Assembly (NCBI GenBank): GCA_947470515.1
Contig: CANITF010000011.1
Location: forward strand, 1-64,000
From: Flavobacteriales bacterium
Lineage (GTDB): Bacteria > Bacteroidota > Bacteroidia > Flavobacteriales_D > Crocinitomicaceae
Reading direction: 5' to 3'
DNA: 64,000 bases
Shown: one piece after another, positions 23,401 through 32,600 of the stretch
Layout: every line of letters begins with the position of its first letter
Position numbering within the stretch: the first letter of the stretch is position 1
Notes under the pieces: model-generated
What the model was told of the DNA's origin: nothing
Database searches by the model: none
The model's input: the letters and a program-made list of their open reading frames with translations, nothing else
Position numbers and translations under genes: made by a program

Positions 23401-26400
23401 CGTTACAAATGGTGCAGGATAAACAGAAATTGTAAAGTTTGAAGGTGTTCCAACACAACTATTATATGTTGGCGTAACGATAAGATTTCCAGAAATTGTC
23501 GAATTGGTATTGTTTACAGGCGCCTGCCATGGAGATATAGATCCGACACCATTTGCCGCTAGTCCTATTAGTGGGTTGCTATTTGTCCATGCGAATGTGG
23601 AGCCAACAGGATTGCTTACAAATGCGACTGGGTTAATTTGATCACCCGAACAGACAGCAATATTTGCTAAAGCATTAACAGTTGCTACTGGCTGAACAGT
23701 TATTTGTGTAGTTACAGGAGCACCAAAACAGCCATTTAATGAAGGTGTAATGGTATAAGAAATGGTTGCTGTTGCGTTCGAACTATTCACAATTGTAACT
23801 GGAAAAGTGTTGGCGGGGGAATTTACCGTTCCGCTTGCTGGAGCCGTTATTCCAGCAGGAAGGGGAGTCACAACTGCCCAAGAATAATTGGTGTTAGCAA
23901 GGGTAGAAGACAAGGAATAGTTGACTTGAGCACCTGAACAAATTGTAGAAACTAATGGCGTAACTGTTGCAACAGGAATAGGCTTAACATTAAGAGTAAC
24001 TGTTGAAACTGCTGCAACACAAGGCCCTGCAGGATCATTCGTGGTTAATGTTAATGTTATTAATCCTGTGAAACCAAGGGGTGGAGTATAAGTTGATGTA
24101 AGAGAAAATGGGTCCGAAAAAACTCCGCCACTATTAGATGTCCAAGTTGCACTAGATGCTGCTCCGCCAATTTGTCCATTAAGTGTTACAACGTCATTCA
24201 TGCAACTTCCATTAGGAAACGTCCCGGCATTTGCTGTTGCTTGAGGTTGAAAAGACAGTGGGGTTGTTGCAGAAACTTGAGGACAAGGAACTTGAGGTAT
24301 TGCCGATGTTAAAGTCAAGATTATTGTTCCAACATACGTTGCTGGAGGTGTATAAATAGCATTTAGCGCATTGGCATTAGGAGAAAAAGATCCTCCCGCA
24401 ACATTCGCAGACCATGTTCCTGTTATGACTCCTCCAGTTATTGTACCTGCCAATTGAACAGGACTTCCCATACACGTTGGAGTATATGTTCCAGGGGTTA
24501 CAACCACACTTTCTTGTACAATTATGTTTTGAGTGACAGTTGTAGATCCACAAGAATTAGTTGCTGTTAATGAATACGGAAATGTTCCACTTTCAAGATA
24601 TGTTATTGCTCCTGGATTTTGAGTTATCGCACCTATTGGGGCTGGTATACTTCCAATAGGAATGTTATTATTTGGATTGAAATTCCACACAAAAGATAAG
24701 GGAGCAGTGCTGTAACAAACATTGGAGGTTGACGCTGGAGTAAAACTTGAGCCTTCACAAATTGGAGCTGGTACAGGAAGAGAAACCATTGGTGGAGCCT
24801 GAATCGTTATTGTCTTTGAGAGTGTATTATTTGCGCACAAACCACTTCCTGGCGTACCATTTAAACCAACGACTAACTGTAAAGTATAAATACCGGGCCC
24901 AGTAAAATTAAAACTCGGCGATTGAAGTACACTTGTTAGAGGAGCAGCTGCAGGGCCACCTCCCGTTAAGCATGCTTGTGGATTTGATGGTGTGATTGTC
25001 CAATTATAAAAATTAGATAATGAACATTGTGGAATAGGAGAATTATTAATCGGTGATATTGTTAGGGGTGCGCAACCAGAGTTTATTGGTAATAAAAAAT
25101 CTGCAACTACAGGACTTGTAATACATATTGTTTGAACAATACTATCAATACCACATGTATTAGCAGTGTATAAAGTTATTGAGTACTGGCCAGGAGTATT
25201 AAATAAAATATTTAAACTATCCGTTCCTGGAGTCCAAAAAGAAGGAAATTGCAAAATCCCATTGTCAGACCCTAAACTGGTCCCATTTGTTAATGTAAAC
25301 CCTGAGTTAGGACTGATTGCCCAATACATAAAATAAGTGCTATCACAAGTCACAGAAGAAACATTTTGGCCAGCAACAGAAAGATCATTTACGCTTACTA
25401 ATTCATTTACGCAAGCAATATTCTGTGGCTGAACAGACATGTTTGGTTCAGTTGAATTACTCACATAGATCGGTCCGATAGATGAAAAAGTACTTCCACA
25501 AACATTATTCGCTATAACGGATGCAGCATAAGCATTAGGATACGTTAATGTTTGTCCACCAACACCAGAAATAACAGCCGATGTTCCACATGAAGTTGTG
25601 TTGAAATTATGTGAAATCGACGAAGAGAAAGGTGTTAAAAGGTTTGTAGCAGGACTTCCATCATTAAAAATTATCTGATAAAGCGTGTTAGGGACGTTAT
25701 TTGTTAATAGGGTGAAATCATAATCACTTGGATTACAGGAGTTTTGAGAATTTCCTGAAATGTTTATGGTTGGCGGTAAACCTAGAAAAACGCCATAATT
25801 TTGGGTTGACGTGCAACCATTATTTGGATTAGTAACCGTTATAGTAATGGTAAACAGATTGGTAACACTACCATTATAAACATGCGGTAGATTATTAATT
25901 GCTGCACCTGATGACGTAATATTCGTATTCGCAGAGCCATCACCCCAATTTATCGTAATCAATGAACCTGGGGTATAAGACGGAATATTAAAAGCGAATG
26001 GAATCGAACCCGTGTAAGGTGCTAGCGGGCTACAATATTTAAAATAAGTAAGACCATTTATTGTTATTGTAGATACAGCAGAATTCAATGTTCCAGCTGA
26101 TAGTGATGCATTTTGACCGCTGTTAGCAGTAACCACAACATCAACTTGAGAAGTTATTCCGCCACCTAAATTAAGCGTAGTGGTATAATTGCCTGGAGTT
26201 GAGTAAGTAACTAAATGTGGCCCTATTAAATTGGAATTAGTTGGGGTTCCACCAGTAAAAGCCCAATTATAGTTGGTGTTTGCTTGAGTTCCAGTTGACG
26301 TGCTTACATAATTTATTGTTTGCCCTTGACAAATGGTTATTACACTATTAATACTCGCAGGATTAGTAGAAAAACTAGCTGTTTGAGCAATGCTTCCAGA

Positions 26401-26487
26401 ACACATCCAAACACTAATAATCACTAACAGGTAATTTTTTAGTGGGTTATTAGTAAAAATATTTCGGCAAATACTCATATAGTGCAT
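11419..26487 (-). CDS. Giant PKD-like repeat surface protein, T9SS type B sorting domain
   Basis: 5022 residues in one uninterrupted frame. A signal peptide ends near SGSIAQ at about residue 35; Met4 is an equally good start. Residues about 36-840 hold PKD-type domains (INWGDGSA, IIFNDGSP). Residues about 840-4690 hold roughly 41 tandem modules by my count, averaging 94 residues. Each opens with a Cys motif (TICSG, VICNN, ANCVG) and ends with TITVNP-type strands, matching the PKD-like modules common in Bacteroidota. Classical PKD domains follow (YSWDFGDNSG, MWDFGDGESS), and then the gliding-motility/T9SS type B C-terminal domain (about 4925-5022: VPNSFTPNNDGTNDEF, IFNRWGEVIFES, HGHVTLIR). The protein is presumably exported by T9SS and held at or released from the surface, possibly as an adhesin. 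Five consecutive modules are duplicated almost identically at DNA level. The stop is TAG. Confidence 0.93.
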   Translation of the reverse strand: MHYMSICRNIFTNNPLKNYLLVIISVWMCSGSIAQTASFSTNPASINSVITICQGQTINYVSTSTGTQANTNYNWAFTGGTPTNSNLIGPHLVTYSTPGNYTTTLNLGGGITSQVDVVVTANSGQNASLSAGTLNSAVSTITINGLTYFKYCSPLAPYTGSIPFAFNIPSYTPGSLITINWGDGSANTNITSSGAAINNLPHVYNGSVTNLFTITITVTNPNNGCTSTQNYGVFLGLPPTINISGNSQNSCNPSDYDFTLLTNNVPNTLYQIIFNDGSPATNLLTPFSSSISHNFNTTSCGTSAVISGVGGQTLTYPNAYAASVIANNVCGSTFSSIGPIYVSNSTEPNMSVQPQNIACVNELVSVNDLSVAGQNVSSVTCDSTYFMYWAISPNSGFTLTNGTSLGSDNGILQFPSFWTPGTDSLNILFNTPGQYSITLYTANTCGIDSIVQTICITSPVVADFLLPINSGCAPLTISPINNSPIPQCSLSNFYNWTITPSNPQACLTGGGPAAAPLTSVLQSPSFNFTGPGIYTLQLVVGLNGTPGSGLCANNTLSKTITIQAPPMVSLPVPAPICEGSSFTPASTSNVCYSTAPLSFVWNFNPNNNIPIGSIPAPIGAITQNPGAITYLESGTFPYSLTATNSCGSTTVTQNIIVQESVVVTPGTYTPTCMGSPVQLAGTITGGVITGTWSANVAGGSFSPNANALNAIYTPPATYVGTIILTLTSAIPQVPCPQVSATTPLSFQPQATANAGTFPNGSCMNDVVTLNGQIGGAASSATWTSNSGGVFSDPFSLTSTYTPPLGFTGLITLTLTTNDPAGPCVAAVSTVTLNVKPIPVATVTPLVSTICSGAQVNYSLSSTLANTNYSWAVVTPLPAGITAPASGTVNSPANTFPVTIVNSSNATATISYTITPSLNGCFGAPVTTQITVQPVATVNALANIAVCSGDQINPVAFVSNPVGSTFAWTNSNPLIGLAANGVGSISPWQAPVNNTNSTISGNLIVTPTYNSCVGTPSNFTISVYPAPFVTNVVLAQTICSGVSSVAVSWTSGVVGATFSWTAVGSSASISGFPANGNGNLPVYANLINTSNTDQTITFTIIATANGCNSIPVNYVITVRPTPILTISPNQTICGGSSTSLTTFSNSVLGGTFAWVLLNPAAVPGTITGFPTSGNGQIPASVINNGGVAPYTLNYTITPTANGCQGTAIPFSITVNPAPVTVFSQANQSLCTGGSSSLVTLSSATPAVTFSWTATVPGGIGNFSPTTGTNTIPVYNNLTNFGATPLTISIVASATTSGNSQCPGAPANYTITVNPAPQASAVFNSNDTICNGAQLNISLSSTTPSTLFTWTATNGSGVTGGTNSVAPNTTIQQTLNNNSLVVGSVSYLVTPISSGCSGIPLSVTGYVNPIAIMTGLTNIAVCSGAQINPAAFVSNPVGSTFAWTNSNPLIGLASNGVGSISPWQAPVNNTNSTISGNLIVTPTYNSCGGTPSNFTISVYPAPFVTNVVLAQTICSGISSTAVSWTSGVVGATFSWTAVGSSASISGFPANGNGNLPVYANLINTSNTDQTITFTVIATANGCNSVPVSYVITVRPTPILTISPNQTICGGSSSSLTTFSNSVLGGTFAWALLNPAAVPGTITGFPTTGNGQIPASVINNGGVAPYTLNYTITPTANGCQGTAIPFSITVNPAPVTVFSQANQSLCTGGSSSLVTLSSATPAVTFSWTATVPGGIGNFSPTTGTNTIPVYTNLTNFGVTPLTISIVASATTSGNSQCPGAPANYTITVNPAPQATAVFNSNDTICSGAQLNISLSSTTPSTLFTWTATNGSGVTGGTNSVAPNTTIQQTLNNNSLVVGSVTYLVTPISSGCSGLPLSVTGYVNPIAIMTGLANIAACPGSQISPVSFTSNPAGSSFSWTNSNSLIGLSANGTGQILPWQAPSNNTNSALVGTISVTPIYNGCIGTAGAFTATIYPTPSVTNVVLSQTICSGASTTAVVWTSNIAGATFSWSAVGSSSSVSGFNSSGNGNLPVLSSLVNSSNVNQTVTFSVVATLNGCASLPLNYVITVKPSPVLTLSPNQTICGGTQTALTAFSNSVAGGDFSWALLNPGGIPSAVTGYPTSGIGQIPISTINNTGNSDFTLSYTVTPNANSCSGTPLIYTITVNPTPSLTSPLTATICSGTAVNQTLVSTIPSSYSWLAANNVFILGESLTNQSGNPISDVLTNTSTSIQTVNYTVILTSNANSCNGPAQTLVVTVAPPISMTSINAQTICSGTQTNIPLSANITSTYSWIASDNPNVSGESLTNQTGLSINNTLTNSSSLIELVTYTVLPTSIVGNCPGTPQTVTISVVPTPTLTSSATQTICSGTAVNIPLTPSINSSLSWVASDNPNVSGESLTSQTSSVLNNILINPTAGIQVVTYTVTPTTQIGSCVGTPQTITISVIPAVNMTSTNNQAICSGAAINFPLSANVPSAFSWVGTDNPFITGESLLPQTSGTLNDILINTSSSIQTVTYTITPTSLGGLCVGNAQTFTLTVVPAVSMTNANSQTICSGAAVNLPLTTNVPSPLTWSASDNPFISGESLTNQSGTTIADVLINTSSTTQTVTYSVTPTSAIGNCAGSAQTITITVNPSPVMTNINGLTICSGSPLNLGLTSNVSANYSWSAAINNNVGGESTVTQSQNTISDILVNTTSTFQSVVYTVIPQSIVGSCNGVSQQIIVVVNPIPTVLNPVDQVICNNTAVSAINFSGAVNNTVFTWVNSNPSINLSANGSGNIPSFTATNNTINPITSTIIISPSYVNAGTTCVGLNQDLTITVNPTPTVDAINNQANCVGSPSTPIVFSSSFAVPGTVFSWTNSNTGIGLPAQGTGDIPAFTTTNLTSSAIIGTIIVTPVYNNGGTVCNGTTQTFLFTVNPIPTVLNPADQVICNNTPTNPIIFNGAVNGTLYSWTNTNTGINLGASGTGNIVSFSGTNNTNNAAIALITVTPSYINAGISCVGSPQDVSIIVNPIPTVDALNNQANCVGTISSPVTFTSSFGVPGTLYSWTNTNSAIGLGAASTGNIPSFTTTNATNAAISGTVTVTPSNLNAGLTCSGTPQSFNITVNPNPTVLNPVDQVVCNNSLTAAINFSGNVIGTLYSWSNSNTAINLGGTGTGNIPFFTGTNVTASPISGTITVTPSYSNAGATCVGATENVTIIVNPTPQVNDPIDQVICAGSQVAAVNFTGTGTSYNWTNTIPAIGLIGSGTGNITGFTGINNGVNPLIAQISVTPQYLNANLTCSGTIETFSLTIDPLPTVQFSLPNQTICSASASSVVNITSSSPGVTISWSAPTIPSTISGLNLQNGGATIPSFNLTNSGLVPATIQFFGQAVTSSQALCSGPILVYTITVNPTPTVNNPSDQVKCNTSLTDLVTFVGSGTSYNWTNNTASIGLPTNGTGSIAPFSALNASSSPIIATITVVPQYLFNSVTCAGAAQDFTITVNPTPVVTAISDVTYCTGFLTSALVINGTGTSYSWNNSSTSIGLGASGINTIPAFTTTNNGASIITSLVTITPEYTNAGLSCFGPISDFEIKINPFATVQDPADQVVCNNSSTQAVNIAGTGTSYVWTNNNTIIGLGTNGIGNITAFNALNNTAAPIIAGVTVTAEYTAGGITCPGAQQNFTITVNPTPVVNDPIDQVICNTASSTQVVLSGTGTSYSWNNSNTAIGLISSGTNIIPTFTGQNNGVNPISGTITLIPSFLNFGVSCIGLSQQMTITVNPTPSVVDPQDLVVCNGALVPATNFIGTSTSYNWVNNTPSIGLASNGVGNILPFTAQNNTSFPITATITATPDYSGGNANCSGAAQSFTITINPTPIVNDIADQTICNTASTTPLTFTGTGTSYTWSNTTPSIGLSTNGIGDIPAFQGLNNGTNPVTGTITVTPQLLNASLTCSGLTQTIGITINPTPTVVDPLDVVICNGSNSALINFIGTGTNYNWTNNNPSIGLGVNGIGNITSFNAINNGNVPITATITVTPSFTGNNSSCLGIPQTFTITVNPTPIVNASSNQIVCNGASTALVNFSGTGTAYTWLNNTPSIGLFGNGIGDINSFTATNNTSGLISATVTVTPQYTSSGLTCYGTAQAFTISVNPSSIVTDPVDITVCNNSPTSPISFTGTGTYYNWTNNNPSIGLIASGTGDIPSFVAINNSNNNQITAQISVTAYFELGGVVCAGNTETFIITVNPTPIMNDPADEEVCNGSSSALVVFSGTATSYNWTNNNTLIGLGNNGTGNISPFAAINTTGSPIVSTVTVTPIYTSIGGVSCPGNPQTFTFTINPSPTINPIANSVICNSVPLDVLLSANMTSTFSWYATPNPDVTGEVSIPQSSAIINNTLTNNSAIMQYVTYHVVAASSPQGCVGPEVNFIVQVVPNVEYTGISTIEICSGGLVSVQLQANVSSSYTWIATENLNVTGENTSSQTGGVITDQLINNSTQNQLVIYSVIPTSLVGNCVGLASTIAVIVRPPLQLINADTVFICSETSPLLLLEANTPSNFNWFADNNPNVQGESTSIQTTSIIGDVLINNTNVTQQVNYTVVASALANGCSSPVFSVTIFVNPLPIINNSPVEICTGEATNITLSASLPSIYTWSAAQNINVLGETFTVQNGSFINDVLINTSNVPQIVEYTITAKADITGCNGASVIILVTVNPLPVLSFSTNPAVLCNITPVNFINTSLGANDYSWDFGDNSGSFLADPSHVYSQIGSYTVILTGTDQLTGCVNSVSNQVVLAESPEIGFNVSSPIGCEIMNVTFNDIINAPGTSLMWDFGDGESSFQSVSVDHQYPNSGCYDVTLTVTNLAGCSLTATQTDMVCVLENPIANFTALNDTMPTTNPIFEFQNYSINATTYLWVFDDGTTSVSTNPIHEYLGAPDDFVVTLYAYNEVGCYDTMMYTITVFEDLLFYVPNSFTPNNDGTNDEFNPVLTSGYEKGTYTLYIFNRWGEVIFESNNPAIGWDGSYAFNGAPSQDGVYTWKITFGILQTEEEKIYHGHVTLIR
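20827..22248 (-). repeat. 1422-bp internal tandem repeat, copy 2
   Basis: This copy encodes five PKD-like modules (474 residues), beginning near AVCSGAQINPAAF and ending near SVTGYVNPIAIMTG. It matches copy 1 with only scattered single-base differences by eye. A diverged third, shorter version continues below 20827, from AACPGSQISPVSF. Confidence 0.85.
22249..23670 (-). repeat. 1422-bp internal tandem repeat, copy 1
   Basis: This is the same five-module block as copy 2, offset by exactly 1422 bp; for example, the GTTCCTGGAACAGCGGCAGG stretch recurs at that spacing. The boundary was placed where similarity falls off near 23670. The unit length is a multiple of three, so the reading frame is kept. 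Confidence 0.85.
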
Positions 26488-26630
26488 TGATTCATTTAAT
26501 TAAAATTAAATAAGATCATTTCAAGAATGGTGCTCTAAAAGTAGACATTTTTTTAGTGTACTCCATTTATAACGTAATAAATTAATTTAAGTGGCTTTTA
26601 AAAGTAATTATTTATAAAAACTAAGAGATT

Positions 26631-26663
26631 AAAAAAGGGAAAAACTCGTTTGCCTTCCCCTTC
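26631..26663 (-). terminator. Possible terminator of the 2690-residue protein gene
   Basis: On the minus strand, an AGGGGAA arm and a TTCCCT arm (with one bulged G) are followed by TTTTTT, about 20 bp after the stop codon. The stem is weak, so the call is tentative. The rest of the 26488-26684 gap shows only AT-rich sequence. Confidence 0.35.
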
Positions 26664-26684
26664 TTCATTTTCAGACCATAAGTT

Positions 26685-29600
26685 TTAACGCAAACTATGT
26701 TTCACTATATAGGAAGTGGTGGCTCCATTTGAAACCTGTATATAGTACATTCCTGGGGCAGCTTCCATTTTTTCAATATGGAATACATTGCTGCCTTTTT
26801 CGACAAGCACTTCTTGACTGTATATAATCAATCCTCTTGAATCAAAAACAGAAATAGAGGAAGGGCCAGTTAAATCGTATGAATAAAAATCAAGGTAGAA
26901 ACTACCATTACTTGGGTTCGGATACGTAACCAATTTTGAAGTTATTGCTTGTGCGCCACAATTAACAGATGCGATATTGAAGGTTTCTGATGCACCATCA
27001 GTATCAAGTTGAGTCAATCTGTAATACGATATTCCATTTGAAACATCAGTATCTGTCACTGCGTATTCAATAATTGTTGTTGAATTTCCAGCAGCGCCCA
27101 ATGACTTTAAGTTGACCCAATTTAAACCATCTCGTGATTTCTCCACTACGAAATGACTTGTGTTATGTTCCGAAGCTGTTGACCATGTTACAGCGACTTG
27201 GTCTGTTCCTTGACAATTTGCTTGGAAAGAGATCAATTCGATAGGAAGCGGTGATCCCGTAATTCCAATTGTAAATGGCGAGAAAGATGTGATTCCTGTT
27301 TGCTCTACATAGAATGGTGAATTACTTTCATTCAGTACTCCTAATTCTTCCCAAACCGACCCATTATGGTGATTAACATTCATAAATCCTGGAGAATAAA
27401 CAAAACCATTTACTTCTTCACCAGCGTTCCATTGCATTTTTAAAGTAACGTTACTACCACCAGTCAATGCTTCGCTTACCATCCATGTTCTGTTTACTGC
27501 TTGTCCACTTGTTGGCACACCACCTTCAACCCCTGTTGAAGACACATAATCGTAAACGCGCAAACTAAATTCATCAGATGTTCCACTGTTGCTTAGTGTT
27601 GCAGGGTTGTAAGCACTATTTCCAACAGGGAAAACTACTGCTGAACTTGAAACATTTCGATTCAAGACACCCACCCCAGAAGTGCGCACATAACTTGTGG
27701 CTGAGCCACCATTTACTGTATTGGAAGCCATGTTTAAATTACTTGCTTGCAAATCAATAATACCATTTGTAAGGTTTAATGCACTGTTTATTGTAAGATT
27801 GTTCGATAATAAAACAATACCGGAGGCTTTATTGATGGTCATTATATTAAAGGTTGCTCCTGCTGTGTTTGATATGGTTTGGTCAGATGCCGTTGCTCCG
27901 TTTAATAGTAGCGTTCCAGAAAATGAATAGTTTGCTGTGTTTCCAGCACATTCTAAATCTCCACCAATTGCAATGGTATTTGCATTGTCTGTAAAGGTTG
28001 CGGCACCCGCATTGGCGTTTAATTTCAAATCATCGACTAACGTTAAGTTTGTATTTGAAGCTAATGTTAAAGAGCCTGTTTTTAAATCGCTCCCCGAAGT
28101 AATTAATGTGCCGTTTACTACAGACACATTCATCAATAAACTACCAGCCTTAATTGTCCTCCCATTGCCTATTAATTGTTGAGCACTGCTTCCATAAGCT
28201 TGTAGGTTCACATAGGTTATATAATTCGTGCTGTATAAAATAGCACCCGAAATGGTGATGTTTTTCTTGAAGAATACTGTACTGTAGGTTGAATCTGCAT
28301 CCACGCTTGCTGAATTAAACAAATATTCACCTTCGATGTGGAAGCCACCAGTAACGCGCTTAATTCCATCTCCTGTTAATGTTAAATTACCATATTGGCT
28401 GTTTGATGAAGTTGGAATAGCAATGTCTTGATTTGAACTTGAACCATAGATTACTGTTGAAGTTGCGTCAATATTATTTAAAATGGGGGTAGTTGCATTA
28501 TTCAAAATTAATGTGGATGTTCCTTCCAAGCTATCCACTGTACCTACAAATGAATAGGTGTCAGGAATGGTAACAATAACACCATTACGAATACGAATCG
28601 ATGAATTTGATCCTGAAACTGACCAGTTTGCAGCAATCGATGCTGTAGATCTGTTTTGAACAATAAAAGTTTGATTTGTACTAGAGAAGTTTAAAGGATT
28701 TGCCCCAGTTCCATCAGTGTTTGTCCACCATGTTGATAATTGATCCAAACTTCCAATGGTATCAGTATAAAATACAGTTGGAGTGAAGTTGATTGGAGTA
28801 AACGTTACATCGTCAACACCTAAACCATCTCGAGAACCGCTCGTACCAGCCGTGTTGTGGACCCAACGAACCCAAACGCTTGATCCATCTGCTACTCCAG
28901 AAGGTATAAAGATAGTATCTCTTACTAATTGGCGATATGCAGCAGCATTTCCATCACGAGCAGTATTAGTAGAAACTGTTCCATAATCAGGTGAGTGGAA
29001 ATTCAAGATGCTTGAACTTCCCCAAGTACCTGCAGCTAAACTTGGAGCCGAAGTACTATATTCAAATTTCAGTTTATCACGTGCTGGAGCTCCTCCGTTT
29101 GCTGCGTTTCCTGTTAGTCCTCTTCTCCATTGTTCTCCGTAATATTCAACAATCATCGCATTGAAGCTTGCACCTATTGAGTTTTTAACTTTGAATCCTA
29201 CCTTAACATCAGATAAGCCAGAAGTAATGGAAGAGCCTAAAGCTCTATCGGTAGATATTCCAGATCCAAATGCATACGAATCACCTGTAGAAAGTGAGCC
29301 GTCTCCTGCTGAATAAACTAAGTTTTGGTTGCTTCCTGTTTCTAGATAATAAGCTCCTTTGGAAACTTCAGTTGATGTTCCCGAAGTAACAAGCTCATTG
29401 AAGTTTGTGGCAGTACTAGCAACATCGATTGTAGATAATATAACAGCATCATCATTGTCTGTAATGCTTACGTTTTGAGAACTTGTTCCACCTAAATACA
29501 ATCCAGCAGAAGGATTAGAGATATTAATTGAAGCTACTTCTGTTCCTTCATTCAAGTTGTCATCAACAAGTGTAAAGGTAGAGGTTCCAGTTGAGGCTCC

Positions 29601-32600
29601 AGCTAAAATTTTGATTTGAACGCCTGATAAAACACCATCACCATCAACCAACGAATAATCTCCTGCCGTTAACGAAGTTCCTGCTACCGTAACATCTACT
29701 GTTTCATCAAAGGCTAAAGTACTTGTTGAAGTTACTGTTACTGTAATAGATGTTGTTCCAACTTCGGTTCCACTTGCTGCAGATACACTCAGGTTTACGT
29801 TCGGCAATAATGAGCCATCTAATATAATATATCTGTTATACGCGTTTGCTGTGCTAAGTGTAATTAAACGATTACTGTAGTTTCCTGCACTAAGGCCGCT
29901 TTTTAAACGAACATAAATTGTAGTTGAAGCAACAGTGCCAGCTGCTGGTGTTAAAGAAAGTGTATTAACGAAAGTTCCTCCTGATGTTAAACAAATTTCA
30001 AAATCGGAATCAACGTTTAATGCTATCGAATTTGCACTTAAATTAGTTCCGGAAACTGTAAAAGTTTGTTCAGCTGAAGGACCTGATCCAAGAATATAGG
30101 TGAATCCGTTTAATGGAGATGCATTAATAGAAATATTTGGAGCAGTGGCTGAAATTGGAGCACATGCCACACCTTTAATAATAGTACCTGCAGCTGCAGT
30201 ATACAATGTTAAATTGCTTGCCGTTGTAATGTTAATTGTAGTATTAAAACCTACATTGTCTGTTAATTTAACAATGGAGTTTGCTGTATTAGCTCCATTT
30301 CCTGTTGACACATACAATTCAGAGCCAATCCCAATGTTTTTAGCTGTTAACCCAAAACCTCCTCCTGCAAATGTATAAGACCCGTTTGCAGTCCATGTGC
30401 CAGAAACAAGCGAGTATTTTTCAATTTTAGTAGTATACAAACAATATAATACATCGAATGCAGCACCATTGCTTCCTGAAGAAACAAATGCGAAATCTTG
30501 AAGGTTATTTGTGGAAGCTGTTAATCCATTTAATAAGGTAAAAGTTCCACCGTTTGCAGCAGAAATAGTTCCAATAGCAATTGTAGAACCTTGCGCATAC
30601 ATTGTTGCTCCATATGCCTTGACACCGCGAATGTTTAATGCTGGACTTGGGCTAGAACTTCCATTTGTATAGAAACCACTTTGGTCGCCAATGTACCAGG
30701 ATGTATTATTCAAGGTAGATGCGCAGCGTGTTTGATTTCCTGAAGCGCCCGTGTAGGTTGTTGCTTTATTGAACGTCTTGCTATTGTTGTAGGTAATAAC
30801 TGCACGTGTTAATAATGTATTCGCATTTGAAGCTGTGTTGGTTGAGTTATGGCCAGTAAAAGTTATCAAAGTACCATCGTTGCTATTTGCCAAATATAAA
30901 GTAGAAGTTGCACTTCCTGAAAAACGCATTCCATTAACGGCATCTGTTCCGTTAACCACAGTGGTACTAATTGGAGAAGCTTGAAATGCACTTGTTCCAA
31001 TTTCAATAACACTTGCCGTTGTATTCGAGGCACTTGCTGCAGCAACTACTGCAGCCAAATTTCCTAATGTAAATGGCGCAACTAGCACAGAGCCTGAATT
31101 TGAAACAGTGATTGACGGGGAGACTCCTCCTCCCGAAATGGTAATATTTTCGGTGTAGGTTGCTGCACTTAGGCCTGTTTTTAAACGCACATATACAGTT
31201 TGAGCAGTTAATGTTGAACTTGTATACGGATATGTGATTGAAGCACTAAATGAACTATTGTTGGTCGAAACCTCGTAATTGGTAGAGCCAGTAATTGTGA
31301 TGTTTGAAGGGAAGCCTGTTAAGTTATCACCTGTAAACGTAAACGATTGTGAAGTAGAAGGCCCGGCTCCTACTATATATGAGTAGCCAGAAAGATTTAC
31401 TGAAGAAGAAGTAATTAGTGCAACAGGTGTAACTGTCCCAGATAATGCAATCGTTGCAGAAGTAGCCCCACCACCTTCAATGGTTACGTTTGATGGTCCG
31501 TATGTAGTAGCTGGCAAACTTGCAATAAGACGGACATACACGGTTTGGGCCCCTAATGTACCTGAAGAATATGCATAGGTTCTAGAAGAAAAGAAACTGA
31601 CGTTATCGGTAGAAATTTCGAAGTTGGTTGGAGCAGTAACTGTAATATTTGCAGGGAAACCAGTAAGGTTAGCACCAGAAAAGGTAAATGATTGCGAACT
31701 TGATGGTCCAGTTCCAGTATAATTTAACCCGGTTATGGAAGCAACACTTGGAGTAAGAGCTGGAGGAGAAGTAACAGCACCATCAGCAGTGAATGAAGTT
31801 GTTGTGCCCCCACCTGAAATATTAATTGTTTCAGGTGAATATGTCGCTGCAGATAAACCTGCTTTTAATCTAACCCATAAGATGTTAGAAGCAATTGTCC
31901 CCGTTCCTGTGTATGGCATGGTAGCCGAGGCACCAAATCCTATTGTTGAACTTGTTGTAGAAACCTCAAAATTGGTGGAAGCAGTTATTGTGATATCTCC
32001 ACCTCCTGAAGTTAAGTTACCTGCTGTTAATGTAATGGATGACCCAGTAGATGGTCCTGAACCTTGAACATATGTTAATCCAGTAAGATTTCCCGAAGGA
32101 GTAATGGAAGCAACAGCAGTAGCTGTAACTGTCCCAGATAATGCAACCGTTGCAGAAGTAGCTCCACCACCTTCAATGGTTACGTTTGATGGTCCGTATG
32201 AAGTAGCAGGTAAGCTCGATATTAGACGGGCATATGCGGTTTGGGCTCCTAATGTCCCTGAAGAATATGCATAGGTTATAGAAGAAAAGAAACTGACGTT
32301 GTCGGCAGAAACTTCGAAGTTGGTTGGAGCAGTAACCGTAATATTTGCTGGGAAACCAGTTAAGTTAGCACCAGAAAAGGTAAATGATTGCGAACTTGAA
32401 GGGCCAGTTCCAGTATAATTTAAACCGGTTATGGAAGCAACACTTGGCGTAAGAGTTGGAGGAGAAGTAACACTACCTGCAGCAGTGAATGAAGCTGTTG
32501 TGCCCCCACCTGAAATATCAATTGTTTCAACTGAATATGTCGCTGCAGATAAACCTGCTTTTAATCTAACCCATAAAGTGTTAGAAGCAATTGTTCCCGT

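Noticed and set aside
31735-32067. Paired plus-strand 110-codon frames at 31735 and 32431
   Set aside because: They are antisense shadows of the 696-bp repeat in the 2690-residue protein gene.
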